NCBI GenBank assembly: GCA_963766765.1 | Contig: CAVYBR010000014.1 | Coordinates: 390,009-454,008, forward strand | From: JACCQS01 sp963766765 | GTDB taxonomy: Bacteria > Actinomycetota > Actinomycetes > Mycobacteriales > Geodermatophilaceae | Reading direction: 5' to 3' | DNA length: 64,000 nt | Program-made: the position numbers and the translations under genes | Notes under the pieces: model-generated | The model's input: only the letters and a program-made list of their open reading frames with translations | The model's database searches: none | Told to the model about the DNA's origin: nothing | Shown: piece by piece, positions 1 through 9,351 of the stretch | Position numbering within the stretch: the stretch's first letter is position 1 | Layout of the letters: each line of letters begins with the position of its first letter

Positions 1-134
1 TGTTCGGCCTGCGCGGCATAATCTTCCGCGGCGGTGCCTCTGAGATACAGGTTCTCGCCGCACGCGGCCTCGTCCCAGAAGTCACGCACCTGCTCTTTTG
101 CGGAGCTGTCGAGGCGTGCCGAGGATCGGGACAT
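1..134 (-). CDS. SAM-dependent methyltransferase, N-terminal fragment (runs off window start)
   Basis: Read on the minus strand from the ATG at 132-134, this frame stays open to the window edge for about 44 codons. The segment around VRDFWDEAACGENLYLRG resembles the start of class I methyltransferases, which often open with a short helix carrying an F-W-D motif before the SAM-binding fold. An AAGGA ribosome binding site lies about 4-5 bases upstream of the ATG. The SAM-binding glycine-rich loop would lie beyond the window, so the enzyme class rests on N-terminal resemblance only. Its neighbours are sphingomonad-like genes. Confidence 0.5.
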   Translation of the reverse strand, partial: MSRSSARLDSSAKEQVRDFWDEAACGENLYLRGTAAEDYAAQAE

Positions 135-190
135 CGTCCTTGCTAAGCATCAAAAGCCGCGGCGGCAAACCCCCCGCAACGCAAGCCAAA

Positions 191-242
191 AGAAAAGCCC
201 AAAAGAAAAGCGGCGCATCCGTCGTTGGACAGGTGCGCCGCT
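191..242 (-). terminator. Rho-independent terminator of the small membrane protein gene
   Basis: A perfect 9-bp stem (AGCGGCGCA at 209-217 pairs with TGCGCCGCT at 234-242) is followed on the minus strand by a T-rich tract at 191-208. It sits 38 bases downstream of the stop at 280 and upstream of the methyltransferase start. Confidence 0.75.
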
Positions 243-279
243 TGATCAGGTCAAAACTTGAAGCTGACCGGCTCTCCGA

Positions 280-498
280 TCAGGGGCTGTGCGGGCGATC
301 GTTGTCGCCGCCGACGGCCGCGAGAATGCCGAGGATGATCGCGATCACCGCGATCGCCGGAACGAGGAAGCCGCCGCGGGCGTCGCTGGCGTCGCTGATT
401 TCCGCGCCGCTGGGGGCAGCCGCCGACTGGGCGAGCACCGGAGTGGCGACCATCGAGACCGCGATCATTGCAGCCACAGATGCTTTCTTGAAACTCAT
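280..498 (-). CDS. Small secreted or membrane-anchored protein of unknown function (72 aa)
   Basis: The protein begins with a clear signal sequence (MSFKKASVAAMIAVSMVATP, then LAQSA, a likely cleavage site near residue 24). A short Ala/Ser/Asp-rich stretch follows, then a hydrophobic segment FLVPAIAVIAIILGILAAVG at about residues 44-63 and a charged tail GGDNDRPHSP. This plan of signal peptide, short linker and one membrane helix is common among small sphingomonad proteins; I know no assigned function. AGGGAG is placed well upstream of the ATG, and a strong terminator lies downstream, so this is a single-gene transcript. Confidence 0.7.
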   Translation of the reverse strand: MSFKKASVAAMIAVSMVATPVLAQSAAAPSGAEISDASDARGGFLVPAIAVIAIILGILAAVGGDNDRPHSP

Positions 499-732
499 CT
501 TGAACTCCCTGTTGAGCTATTCGGCGTCGGCAGTGCCACAGTGGTACAGTGTTGACAACCCCAAAATTCGCCGCGCGCCCGGCCCTTTTCCGCACTGTTG
601 CCCTTTTGCAAGGGTCGCTGTCGCGCGAAAGGTACATGCCCGGAAACGGCCGATTTGAACTCCATGGCCGTCCGCGGGCTACAACTCCGTCCCCGGCCCG
701 GCGCCGGCCGGCTGTGAAATGGGAAGTGGTTG

Positions 733-1749
733 ATGGCAAGGAGCTTTTGGCGGCCGGCGTTGGCGACATTGCTGCTTTTGGCCGGCGCCGCGGCGCCGGC
801 GCAGCGCGACGCGGCCGGGGAAGCGTTCGCGGTCATGCAGGGCCGCTACCAGCGGATGGTGGCGGCCGGCCACCGCCTCGCCGTCGCCGGGCTCGATCTG
901 TGCGCGGACCGCGAATGGCTTCCCGGCCTCGCCTTGCACGACGCTCGCAATATGACGCCGATCTCCGGCCGGCGGCGATTCGCGTCTTCGCCTTCGCCGC
1001 CGGGCCGGGCGTGCTGGCGCTCGCCCCCGGCGGACCGGCCGAACGCGCCGGCCTGCGGCTGAACGACGTCCTGGTCGGCGTCGACGGCCGGGCGCTGCCG
1101 CGCGCCGCGCCCGCGCGGAGCGGATCCTTCGAGCAGATGGAGCGGATCCTCGCGATGCGTCGACCAGGGCTTTGCCGACGGTGCGGGCCGAGCTCGCCGT
1201 CCAGCGCGGCGGCGAGCGGCTGGTCGTGCCGGTCCGCGCCGAGCAGGGCTGCGCGAGCCGCTTCCAGCTGTGTCGAGGGGAGCCGGCGCAACGCGCGGGC
1301 CGACGGCCGCTACGTCCAGGTGACGACGGCGATCGCGGCCTATGCCGCCGATGACGAGGAGCTGGCCGCCGTGCTCGCCCACGAGCTCGCCCATAATGTC
1401 CTGCGCCACCGGGTCCGCCTCGACGCGGCGAACGTTGCGCGCGGCTTCTTCGGCAATTTCGGGCGCAATGCCCGGCTGATCCGCGAGACCGAGGCCGAGG
1501 CGGACCGGCTCGAGCGTCTACCTGCTCGAGCGCGCCGGCTATGATCCGGAGGCGGCGGTCCGCTTCTTCTCGCGCCTCGGGCGGAGCGGATTGAACTTCC
1601 TCGGCAGCGCCACCCATCCCAATTGGGGCCGCCGCGTCGCCTCGATGCGCGCGGAGATCGCGGCGATCCGCCGCGCGCGGGCGGCGGGCGAGCCGGTGCC
1701 CGCTTCCCGGCCGCCGGCACCGGTTTCGCCGCGTCTCGAGCGACCCTGA
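733..1749 (+). CDS. M48-family zinc metalloprotease with PDZ domain (frameshifted)
   Basis: Joining three reading frames gives one protein. It has a signal peptide from the ATG at 733 (MARSFWRPALATLLLLAGAA), a PDZ-like segment (GPGVLALAPGG then AERAGLRLNDVLVGVDG, about 1,000-1,090), the zinc-binding HELAHNVLRH motif (HExxH, about 1,378-1,410), and a downstream E-T-E-A-E-A-D segment supplying the third zinc ligand. It ends with a TPR-like region and the TGA at 1,747-1,749. M48 enzymes are envelope proteases. The frame changes near 950, 1,160, 1,270 and 1,510. Because homology continues across each break, I read them as sequence errors rather than decay. It converges with the phosphatase gene, one base apart. 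Confidence 0.7.
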
Positions 1750-1750
1750 T

Positions 1751-2517
1751 TCAGGTCGACAGGAACCAGCGCTCGTTGCCTTCGAGGCCGAGCGCGGTCA
1801 GCCGGCCGCTGGCGAAGGCGCCGGTGTCGATGCCGATCCGGTTCGGCCTGAGATCGACATCGTCGGTGATGCTGTGGCCGTGGACGACCATCTTGCCGAA
1901 GCTGTCGCGATGGTTGAGGAAATCCTCGCGGATCCAGTAAAGGTCGCTGGTCGCCTGGTCCTCGAGCGCGATCCCCGGCCTGAGGCCGGCATGGACGAAC
2001 AGATAGTCGCCGATCTCGATCATCGTCTCGAAGCCGGCGAGGAAATCGACATGGGCGGCGGGCACCCGCTCCGGCAGCAAAGCGGCCAGCGCCTCATAAT
2101 CGAGGTCGCGATATTCCGCCTCGGTGATGCCGTAGCTGAAGATGGTTTCGCGGCCGCCGATGCGGATCAGGAAGCGCAGCGCCCGCGGCGTCGCCCCGCG
2201 ACGGCGCGCAGGAACACTTCCTCGTGATTGCCCATCAGGAAGCGGGCCGGCGTCGGCCCGTCGCGAAGCCCGAGCAGCCGCTCGACGACGCCGCGCGACT
2301 GCGGGCCGCGATCGACCAGGTCGCCGAGGAAGATGAGCTCGGTGCCGGCGCCGCGCCGCGGTCGCGGTCGTCCGCCGCGATCGCGTCGAGCAGCCGGTCG
2401 AGCAGGTCGAGCCGGCCGTGAATGTCGCCGACCGCATAGACGCGCCGTCCCGGCGGCACCTGCAAAGGTGCGGGGCTGCTGCCGGGAGACGAGATTGAGC
2501 AGGCTCTTCAGGGGCAT
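1751..2517 (-). CDS. Serine/threonine-type metallophosphoesterase (frameshifted)
   Basis: The reassembled protein has the calcineurin-like phosphoesterase motifs in order: VYAVGDIHGRLDLL (GDxHG), LIFLGDLVDRGPQS (GDxxDRG), FLMGNHEEVFL (GNHE), then LFVHAGLRPG and VVHGHSITDD near the C-terminus. These hold the two-metal centre. The likely start is the ATG at 2,515-2,517 (MPLKSLLNLVSRQQPRTF). Frame changes occur near 2,460, 2,390 and 2,190. Length, about 255 residues, fits bacterial PP2A-like phosphatases. It ends tail-to-tail with the M48 gene. Confidence 0.75.
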
Positions 2518-2670
2518 CTTTTCCGCAATCGCGCAGAGACTTGGGGCGGGCGCAGCAGATAGGCGCGCGGCGGGGCCGAGTTCAATCGGTGCGGCCGTCA
2601 TCGCGCATCTTGATCGCGGCGAAACGGACGCTTATCCGGGACGGCCTGTCAACGGATCGGGGTTTTCTCG

Positions 2671-3332
2671 TTGAGTGAGAATGGCTTTGCGCTGCCGCGA
2701 TCCGCAGCGTCTCGTCTTCGCGCGAATCGCGGCGCGCGCTGGCGCTGCTCGCGGCATTGCTGCTTCGGCGCCTGGACGCCCGCCGCCGCCGCGGTCGAGA
2801 TCGCCTTCTATTCGCGCGAGCTCGGCGGCAACAATTTCCCGCACGCCTTCATCGTGCTGCGCGGCACGCTCGACGCCGACCGGCGAGGCGGTCGATACCA
2901 GCTTCGGCTTCACCGCCAAGGCGATCACCCCGGCGATCCTGTTCGGCTCGGTCGCGGGCGAGGTGGTGGTCGAGAGGGCCGCGCCAGATCGCGCGCAGCG
3001 ACCGGCAGTTCGCGCTGATGCTCCCGGACGAGCACTATCGGGCGGTGATGGCGGTGGTCGAGCGCTGGCGCAGCCGCGCCCAGCCTTCCTACAATCTCAA
3101 CCGCCGCAACTGCATCCACTTCGTCGCCGAGATCGCCGCAGGCGGTCGGCCTGCGGGTCGAGACGCCCGGCGGCTGATGAAGCGGCCGCGCTCGTTCCTG
3201 CAGCACGTGCGCAGCCGCAACCCGGGGCTCGGCGCCCGGCTGACCGCGCCGAATCTGCCGCCCGATTCGGCATTTGGGGGCTTCCGTCGTTCTGCTATGC
3301 ATGCGGCTCTCTTGCAGGAAGAAGAGGGGTAG
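2671..3332 (+). CDS. Secreted protein with a papain-like His/Cys arrangement, function unknown (frameshifted)
   Basis: A signal-like stretch (ALALLAALLL then AWTPAAAA, reconstructed across a frame change near 2,760) precedes VEIAFYSRELGGNNFPHAFI. Further on is SYNLNRRNCIHFVAEIA. A histidine in FPHAF followed by a cysteine in NRRNCIHF recalls the permuted papain-like folds (PPPDE/LRAT group), where a His and an Asn-Cys form the active site. That is inference from motif layout only. Frame changes also occur near 2,890, 2,980 and 3,150. The start is uncertain: TTG at 2,671 or ATG at 2,681. Confidence 0.5.
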
Positions 3333-3340
3333 CCAGGGGC

Positions 3341-5189
3341 ATGGCCTTAGGCGGGCCGGCCGAGAGCGCGATCCGAGCGAGCGCGGCGCGCCGCTCGACG
3401 CGGCCTGTCGCGCCGCTGCCGCATCGGCCTGGCCGCGGGCTGCGCCCGGCTGCGCCGCCAGCGGCCGCAGCGCAGGCGCCGACGGCGCCGACCCGCGAGG
3501 AGATCGAGCGCCGCCGTCCACCGAGCGGATCGGCCGCCGCACCGGCCCGGCTGACCGTCGAGGGCGGCGTCGAACGGGCGCCCTGCGCGCTCGACCGGCC
3601 CGAATATCAGGACATCCGCTTCACCCTCACCGACGCCGTCTTCGACGATCTTGCGCGGTCTTCCGCGCAGCAGGAGCTGCGGCCCGCCTTCGCGGCCCTA
3701 TCTGGGCCGCGAGCATCCGGTCGCCATGGTCTGCGAGATTCGCGACCGCGCCGCCGCGATCCTGCGCAAGGCCGGCTATATCGCCGCGGTCGAGGTGCCT
3801 GAGCAGCGGATCGACGACGGCATCGTCCGCTTCCGGGTGCTGATGGCGCGGCTGGTCGGCCTGCGCGTGCGCGGCGAGGCCGGCCGGTCCGAGCGGGCGA
3901 TCGCCGCGCTATCTCCAGCGGCTCACCGAGCGGGAGGTGTTCAACCGCTTCGAGGCCGAACGCTATCTGCTGCTCGCCGGCGATCTGCCCGGCTACGACG
4001 TCCGGCTGGCGCTGCGCTCGGCCGGCCGCGCGCGCGGCGAGGTGATCGGCGAGGTCACTGTCGCCCGCACGCCGGCCCTGGCTCGACGTCACCGTCCAGA
4101 ATCTGGGCTCGCGCGAGCTCGGCCGCTGGGGCGCGCTGCTGCGCGGCCAGTTCTACGGCCTGACCGGGCTCGGCGACCGCACCACGCTTCGCCTTGTTCA
4201 CCACCGCCGACATCGCCGAGCAGCAGACGCTCCAGCTCGCCCACGATTTCCGGCTCGGCAGCGAGGGCCTCGCGATCGGCGGCCAGCTCACTTATGCCTG
4301 GGCGCGGCCCGGACCTCGGCGATCCCGGCGATCGACATCGGCTCGCGCACCTTGTTCGCGACGCTGGAGGCGAGCTACCCGTTCGTCCGCCGCCAGGCGC
4401 GGACCCTGCGCGGCGCCGTCGGCCTCGACATCGTCGACCAGGACATCGATTTCAACGGCCTCGCGCTCAACCGCGACCGGCTCCGCGTCGCCTTCGCGCG
4501 GCTCGATTTCGAACGCGCTCGGCCTCGCCGGCGACCGGCGCTACACGCCGGCCGAGCCGCGTCTGGCGGCTCAGCGCGTCGGCCGAGCTTGCGCCAGGGG
4601 CTCGACCTGCTCGGCGCCAGCCCGGGCTGCGGGCCGCTGCTCGCCGCCTGCCTCGCGCCCGGCGCGGTGCCGCCGACCCGCTTCGAGGGCGATCCGACCG
4701 CGACCGTGCTGCGCGGCGGCGCTCTACGGCGAGTTCCGGCCGGTGCCGCGCGGTCACCTTCGCGCTCGGCGCTCGCGGCCAGTATAGCGGCGACCCGCTG
4801 CTCAGCTTCGAGGAATTCTCCGGCCGGCAATTACAGCGTCGGCCGCGGCTACGATCCCGGCACCCTGCTCGGCGACAGCGGCGTCGGCCTCCAGGCCGAG
4901 CTGCGCTTCGGCAGCGCTCTATCCGGCGCGCGCCGACCGAGTTCGCCTTCGAACCTTATCGTCTTCTTCGATCAGGCCTGGGTGTGGAACGAGGACCGGC
5001 TGTTCGCGCTGCCGCCGCCAGGAGCTGAGCTCGATCGGCGCCGGCGTGCGCGCCGCTTATGGCGACCGCTTCCGGCTCGACGTGCTGGTCGCCGAGCCGC
5101 TCGACCGCGCCGGGCTGGCGGCGCGGCGCGGCGAACCGCGCCTCTTGGTCTCGCTCACCGCCCGCCTGTGGCCATGGAGGTCCCGATGA
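3341..5189 (+). CDS. ShlB/FhaC/HecB-family two-partner secretion transporter, TpsB (frameshifted)
   Basis: This is the outer-membrane transporter of a two-partner secretion system. A proline/alanine-rich N-terminal region is followed by two POTRA-like segments (EYQDIRFTLTDAVFDDL and AAILRKAGYIAAVEVPEQRI, then LTEREVFNRFEAERYLLLA) and a long 16-strand-type barrel. Near the C-terminus is the conserved GNYSVGRGYDPGTLLGDSG motif characteristic of FhaC/TpsB proteins. At least eight one-base frame changes interrupt it (for example near 3,650, 3,910, 4,075, 4,190, 4,310, 4,510, 4,725 and 4,920). The stop at 5,187-5,189 overlaps the ATG of the partner gene by 4 bp. Confidence 0.8.
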
Positions 5190-5465
5190 TCGTCCGCGAT
5201 CCGTTCAGCGCAGCTTCGTCGCGGCCGGGCCTCGGGCCGGCGCGCCGGGCGCTGCTCGTCGGCTGCGCCGTGGGCGGGCTGTGCGTCGCCGCCCCTTATG
5301 CGCGGGTCGATGCCCAAGCCTTCAACGCGGACCCGAAGACCTTCGCCGGCACCGTCGCCTACGACCGCGCAACGCCGGGGATCGAGCGGGTCATCGTCGA
5401 AACGTCGACCGCGATCGTCAACTGGACGCCCAATGTCGCCGGCAATCCGATCAACTTCCTGCCGG
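5186..5465 (+). CDS. TpsA-type filamentous haemagglutinin-like exoprotein, N-terminal fragment cut at an assembly joint
   Basis: The ATG overlaps the tpsB stop (ATGA). The product has a long signal region with a hydrophobic core (ALLVGCAVGGLCVAAPYARV). Then comes AFNADPKTFAGTVAYDR and ERVIVETSTAIVNWTPNVAG, which match the start of the TPS domain that TpsB recognises; the IVNWTP element resembles the conserved N-W motif of haemagglutinin-type TPS domains. Homology stops around NPINFLP at about 5,463, where antisense LpxA sequence begins. The rest, normally a very large beta-helix, is missing from this window. Confidence 0.7.
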
Positions 5466-6027
5466 GGCCACCTTCGTCTCGCGCGGCGTGACGGTCGTCG
5501 AAACGGCATCACGTCCGGGCGACCACCCGGACCCCCACAATGGCATGCCGCCCGATCCGGCAGAATACCGTGCACGCCGGAGTGAGCGCTGATCACTGCC
5601 CAGTCACCGACAACTACGTGCCCGCCGAGGGTTGCCCGATGCCCAACACGCAATGTGACCCCGAACTTCACGTCGTGCGCGACATGCGTATACGCCATCA
5701 GCAGGTTGTCATCGCCGATTGACGTGACCAGGCCCCCGCCCGCCGTCCCCCGGTGAATTGTGACAAACTCGCGGATCTTGTTCCGCGAGCCGTCTGGTTT
5801 TGCTTTTGCCCCATACTTTAAGTCCTGTGAGGCCACTCCAACCGTTGAATAAGGATAGAATACGTTCTCCCCGCCGATTGAACTGGTCCTCGCAATACAC
5901 ATGCGCCTTCAATTCCGTGAGGGCGCCAATCGCCACTTCCGCCCCCACAACGCAATATGGCCCTATTGTGGCTGATTCTGTCGATCCGCGCCGCTGCATC
6001 GACTATCGCGGTCGGGTGAATCGGCAT
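5466..6027 (-). CDS. lpxA: UDP-N-acetylglucosamine acyltransferase LpxA, 3' truncated at an assembly joint (frameshifted)
   Basis: LpxA catalyses the first acylation of lipid A synthesis in the cytoplasm. The start MPIHPTAIVDAAARID (ATG at 6,025-6,027) leads, across frame changes near 5,980 and 5,900, into hexapeptide-repeat sequence (IGPYCVVGAEVAIG, IGGENVFYPYSTVGVASQDL). The catalytic region IGDDNLLMAYTHVAHDVKFG follows and contains the active-site His of the AHD motif. The segment WAVISAHSGVH then continues, with further frame changes, through a reconstructed DVMPF to TPRETKV at about 5,470, where homology ends. The C-terminal helical domain is absent. A lipid A gene cannot belong to the actinomycete part of the window. 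Confidence 0.75.
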
Positions 6028-6032
6028 CCGGT

Positions 6033-6472
6033 TCAGGCTGTTCTGCTGTCCGGGATCACGCACATCAGGGTGGCCTCGGCGACAACAACGCCGTCAACCG
6101 TTGCCTTGCCATGTATTTCGCAGATCGTCGTCTTCCAGTTGATCACGTTCATCTCGATCCGCAACTGATCGCCCGGCGAACCGGCCGGCGGAACTTCGCC
6201 TCGTCCACTGACGCGAGCAGTACCAGCTTGCTGTGCCGGTCCGGGATCTCCTTCAGCACCAATATCCCGGCCACCTGGGCGATCCGCTCTCCGTTATCAG
6301 CACGCCCGGCATCACCGGATAGTCCGGGAAACGCCCGGAAGTAGGTGTCATTCGCCGTGACATTCTTGATTCCGACAATACGGAGAGGCTCCAGTTCCAC
6401 GATCTGTTGACCATCAGGAACGGATACCGGCGGCAGGATGTCGCGAATCGCGTCGATATCCAAAATCGCCAT
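6033..6472 (-). CDS. fabZ: 3-hydroxyacyl-ACP dehydratase FabZ (frameshifted)
   Basis: FabZ dehydrates 3-hydroxyacyl-ACP in fatty acid elongation. From the ATG at 6,470-6,472 the protein reads MAILDIDAIRDILP, then in a second frame RYPFLMV, IVELEPLRIVGIKNVTAND, YPVMPGVLI and AQVAGILVLKEIPDRH. The last part, NVINWKTTICEIHGKATVDG, ends at TGA 6,033-6,035. The catalytic His of the HRYPFLMVD motif is lost to an indel near 6,440; frame changes also occur near 6,330, 6,290 and 6,160. lpxA begins 6 bp downstream, the common fabZ-lpxA order of diderm bacteria. Confidence 0.75.
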
Positions 6473-6564
6473 GTAAAATGCAGCGATTGTAACAGTAGCA
6501 TGGTATTCATTGACCCTGTGAAAACGCAGGTGTCACATTATCAGAATCATCGTAGTTCAGTCTG

Positions 6565-7165
6565 ATGCGAATCCCCAGCGATGACCCCGCCAGTGAAAAT
6601 CGCTGCGTCGATCTCCTTTGCGACCTCCTCCAGGGCGAAGCCAAACTCACCCGCAAAAGGGTGGCCGATTCGGCGACCATCTCCTGGCCGAGTTTCTACT
6701 TCCTGGCCGCCGCAAGACCAGTCGGGTTTAGCGCTCTGGCCAGACAGTACCGAGCACCGTTTCGCCATCTTTCCGGCACGCTGCGCACACGCCTCTCTGA
6801 TCGCCGATGGCCTGCTTTGGGGTCCCGGCGTCCTTGATATGAAGGTGGCGTGGCCTTTTTCATCTATGCGATGCGAACCCTCCGGGAACTTGACGCGCCA
6901 GTCGCCAAACGCGTCGTGATGCAGCTCAATTCCGACCAGGAGGTCGGGTATACCTCTTCCCGCGCCTCGACCGAATCGATGGCGAGGAAGTTGGATCGTC
7001 TCGGTTGAACCCGGCACGGGGTTGCAAGAAAATCCAGAACCGCCCCGCAAAGGTGTCGGCGGCTACCGTGTGTCTGTGCGGGCGGGGAATCGGCGCCCAC
7101 GCCGGGCTCTCGACTTTACCAACGGCGCCAACGCGATCTTGGAGCTTTCGCGGTCTTCACCATCG
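6565..7165 (+). CDS. M20-family metallopeptidase (ArgE/DapE/carboxypeptidase G2 type), fragment (frameshifted)
   Basis: Pieces in several frames give RIPSDDPASENRCVDLL near the N-terminus and GPGVLDMKVG around 6,823-6,852, the conserved metal-ligand and catalytic aspartate segment. They continue with AVAKRVVMQLNSDQEVGSTS-like sequence around 6,900-6,960 (the E-E/E-x-G-S region that holds the general base) and later GYRVSVRGRE. M20 enzymes hydrolyse peptides or N-acyl amino acids. The true start may lie upstream in another frame. Homology ends near 7,160, where the antisense sugar-binding-protein gene begins. It is divergent from fabZ. Confidence 0.6.
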
Positions 7166-7396
7166 CCGGGTTGAGCACCTGCTCCCGGGCTTGCCGGCCG
7201 GGCCGGTGGGCGCGGCGTCCAGGAGCGCGAGCTGCTTGTCGTAGTCGGCCCGCACGAAGAACTTCGACTGCTTCCCGGTGCCCGACCCGGTGCCCGCGGA
7301 GGGCGACCTCGATGCGCCGGTGGTGGGCTCGTCGGTGGCGCAGCCGGCCAGCACCAGTAAGGTGCTCACGGCCAGCACCGTCATGGAATGCCTCAC
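7166..7396 (-). CDS. Sugar ABC transporter solute-binding lipoprotein (RhaS/LsrB-like), N-terminal fragment
   Basis: From the GTG at 7,394-7,396 (AGGGGAC ribosome site immediately upstream) the protein starts VRHSMTVLAVSTLLVLAGC, a lipoprotein signal whose LVLAGC lipobox gives the lipidated Cys. A Ser/Thr/Gly-rich linker and KQSKFFVRADYDKQLALLDA follow. After GPAGKP a one-base deletion shifts the frame (expected WEQVLNPAMV), and the gene is lost at the joint near 7,165. It is the last gene of the minus-strand importer operon and would supply substrate to the two permeases. Confidence 0.7.
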
Positions 7397-7406
7397 TGAG
7401 TCCCCT

Positions 7407-8378
7407 TTATCTGGACGGGAAACGGAAGGACGCCGCCGCCACGGCGAACAGGATGATCGCGCCCTGGACGGTCGGTTTGAGGGCGCCGGAGACGCCGTAG
7501 AAGTTCATGAGCGTGAAGAGCGTCTCGAGGGTCAGCGCGCCCAGCATCGCGCCGACGACCGAACCGCGGCCCCCGCCCAGAGCGACACCGCCGAGGACCG
7601 CCGCGGTGATCGCGCCGAACTCGAGGCCGGCACCGGCCTGGAACGACACTCCGCCGTACCCGCCGATGAGGACCGCCGCGAGCGTGGCGGCGAGTCCGCT
7701 GAGGACGAACGCCATGGTCTTGGCGCGCCACACGCGCACGCCGCTCAGCTCGGCGGTCCGCGGGTTGCCGCCGACGGCGACCAGGGTGCGGCCGAAGTCC
7801 GAACGCGTCAGCACCAGCGCCAGAGCGGCCGCCGCCAGCAGGATGACCAGGGCGTACGGTATCCGTCCCAGCGCGGGCACGTCCTCGAACCCCGACCGAC
7901 CGAGTCGGCGGAACTCCTCGGAGAGGCCGCCCTTCGGGGCACCGTTGGACCACAGGTACACGGCACCGACGAGGATCAGGAACATCCCGAGGGTCGTGAT
8001 GAACGACGGCACCCGCAGCCGCGTGGTGACGAGGCCGTTGACGAGGCCGACGGCGATGCCGAACGCGAGCAGGAGCACGACGACAGGCCAGCCGGCCGAT
8101 GGATCGCTGTCGATCAGCCGGGCGGCGATGACCACCTGCGCGGTGACCAGAGAGCCGACGGACAGGTCCAACTCGCCGGAGACGATCACGAAGTACTGGC
8201 CGGCGGCGAGCAGGACGATCGGCGCGGAGCGGCCGAGGAACGACATCAGCGACGGCGGTGAGAGGAAGTCCGGTTGGCGGGCGGTCAGCAGAACCAGCAA
8301 CACCGCCAGGATCACGATGATCGGTGCGAGACTGCCGGAGCGGAACTCGAGGAGCCGCAGTGGGCGCGCGATCCGCAT
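7407..8378 (-). CDS. Sugar ABC transporter permease (RbsC/RhaP/LsrC-D family)
   Basis: A 323-residue inner-membrane permease with about eight to ten hydrophobic segments, beginning MRIARPLRLLEFRSG. The family motif VIVSGELDLSVGSLVTAQ lies at about residues 64-81; the G-x-x-D-L-S-V-G element is the hallmark of RbsC-type permeases. Further family segments are VPSFITTLGMFLILVGAVY and, near the C-terminus, AAVLGGVALGGGRGSVVGA, the probable coupling-loop region. The gene starts 1 base after the stop of the upstream permease and ends 10 bases before the binding-protein start. Two different permeases fit the heterodimeric rhamnose and autoinducer-2 importers. Confidence 0.88.
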   Translation of the reverse strand: MRIARPLRLLEFRSGSLAPIIVILAVLLVLLTARQPDFLSPPSLMSFLGRSAPIVLLAAGQYFVIVSGELDLSVGSLVTAQVVIAARLIDSDPSAGWPVVVLLLAFGIAVGLVNGLVTTRLRVPSFITTLGMFLILVGAVYLWSNGAPKGGLSEEFRRLGRSGFEDVPALGRIPYALVILLAAAALALVLTRSDFGRTLVAVGGNPRTAELSGVRVWRAKTMAFVLSGLAATLAAVLIGGYGGVSFQAGAGLEFGAITAAVLGGVALGGGRGSVVGAMLGALTLETLFTLMNFYGVSGALKPTVQGAIILFAVAAASFRFPSR

Positions 8379-8379
8379 G

Positions 8380-9351
8380 CTATGACGCCTTTCGCATCGC
8401 CCGGCGGGCGTAGACGGCGACCGCCGCGATGATGATCACGCCACGGATCACCTGCTTGAAGAACACGTCGGCCTCGAGCTGGTTGAAGATGGCGTCGATG
8501 CTCGCGAGCAGCAGTACGCCGCCGACCGTGCCGACGACGCCGCCGCGCCCGCCGGCCAGGGCGGTGCCGCCGAGCACCACCGCGGCGATCGACTCCAGGT
8601 CGTACAGTCCCTCGGTGCCCACCCTCGGTGCGCCGGCGCCGAGCCGACTGGCGAGGTAGACCCCGGCGAGACCGGCGCAGAGGGCGCACAGCACATGGGC
8701 GGTGACGAGGACCCGGCTGCCCTGCACGCCGGAGAGCCGGGCGACCTCCGGGTCACCGCCCACGGCGATCAGGTGATGGCCGAAGCGGGTGCGCGCCAGC
8801 ACGAACCAGGCCGCGGCGGCGACGGCGAGCAGCAGCAGGAACGACAGCGGCACCGGGCCGATGCGCTGATACCCCAGGCCCTGCACCAGGGCGGGTGCGG
8901 TCTTGCCGGCCGGGCCGTCGTATCCGTTGTCGAGGTATCCCTTCAGCAGCAGTCCGACGCCGACGGTCGCGATGAAGGGATTGATCCGCGCCGTGGTGAC
9001 GAGCAGGCCGTTGACGAGGCCGATCGCGCTGCTGACGGCGAGCGTCAGGCCGATCGCCGGCAGCAGCGCACCGTCGTCACCGGCCATGGTCTCGGCGGCG
9101 ACGAGGGTGCTCAGGCTGACCACGTACGCCACGGACAGGTCCAGCGAGCCCCCGACGACGACCAGCGTCTGGCCGACCGCGACGAGGCCCAGACCGGCGG
9201 CGACGTGCAGCAGACTCACCGTCGTCGGCAGGCTGAACAGCCGGCCGCCATCGACCGTGACGACGAGCCAACCGATCGCCAGGGTGAGGACCAGGGCGAC
9301 GAACACGCCGGGCGGGGTCCGCCGGGCCGGCAGGGACAGCGCGCCGCTCAT
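8380..9351 (-). CDS. Sugar ABC transporter permease, first of the pair (RbsC/RhaQ family)
   Basis: A 323-residue polytopic permease. It carries VAVGQTLVVVGGSLDLSVAY (the G-x-x-D-L-S-V motif, about residues 57-76), ARINPFIATVGVGLLLKGY, and AAVVLGGTALAGGRGGVVGT near the C-terminus, matching the second permease in layout but not in sequence. The ATG at 9,349-9,351 overlaps the stop of the ATPase gene by 4 bp (ATGA), so the two are translationally coupled. Confidence 0.88.
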   Translation of the reverse strand: MSGALSLPARRTPPGVFVALVLTLAIGWLVVTVDGGRLFSLPTTVSLLHVAAGLGLVAVGQTLVVVGGSLDLSVAYVVSLSTLVAAETMAGDDGALLPAIGLTLAVSSAIGLVNGLLVTTARINPFIATVGVGLLLKGYLDNGYDGPAGKTAPALVQGLGYQRIGPVPLSFLLLLAVAAAAWFVLARTRFGHHLIAVGGDPEVARLSGVQGSRVLVTAHVLCALCAGLAGVYLASRLGAGAPRVGTEGLYDLESIAAVVLGGTALAGGRGGVVGTVGGVLLLASIDAIFNQLEADVFFKQVIRGVIIIAAVAVYARRAMRKAS

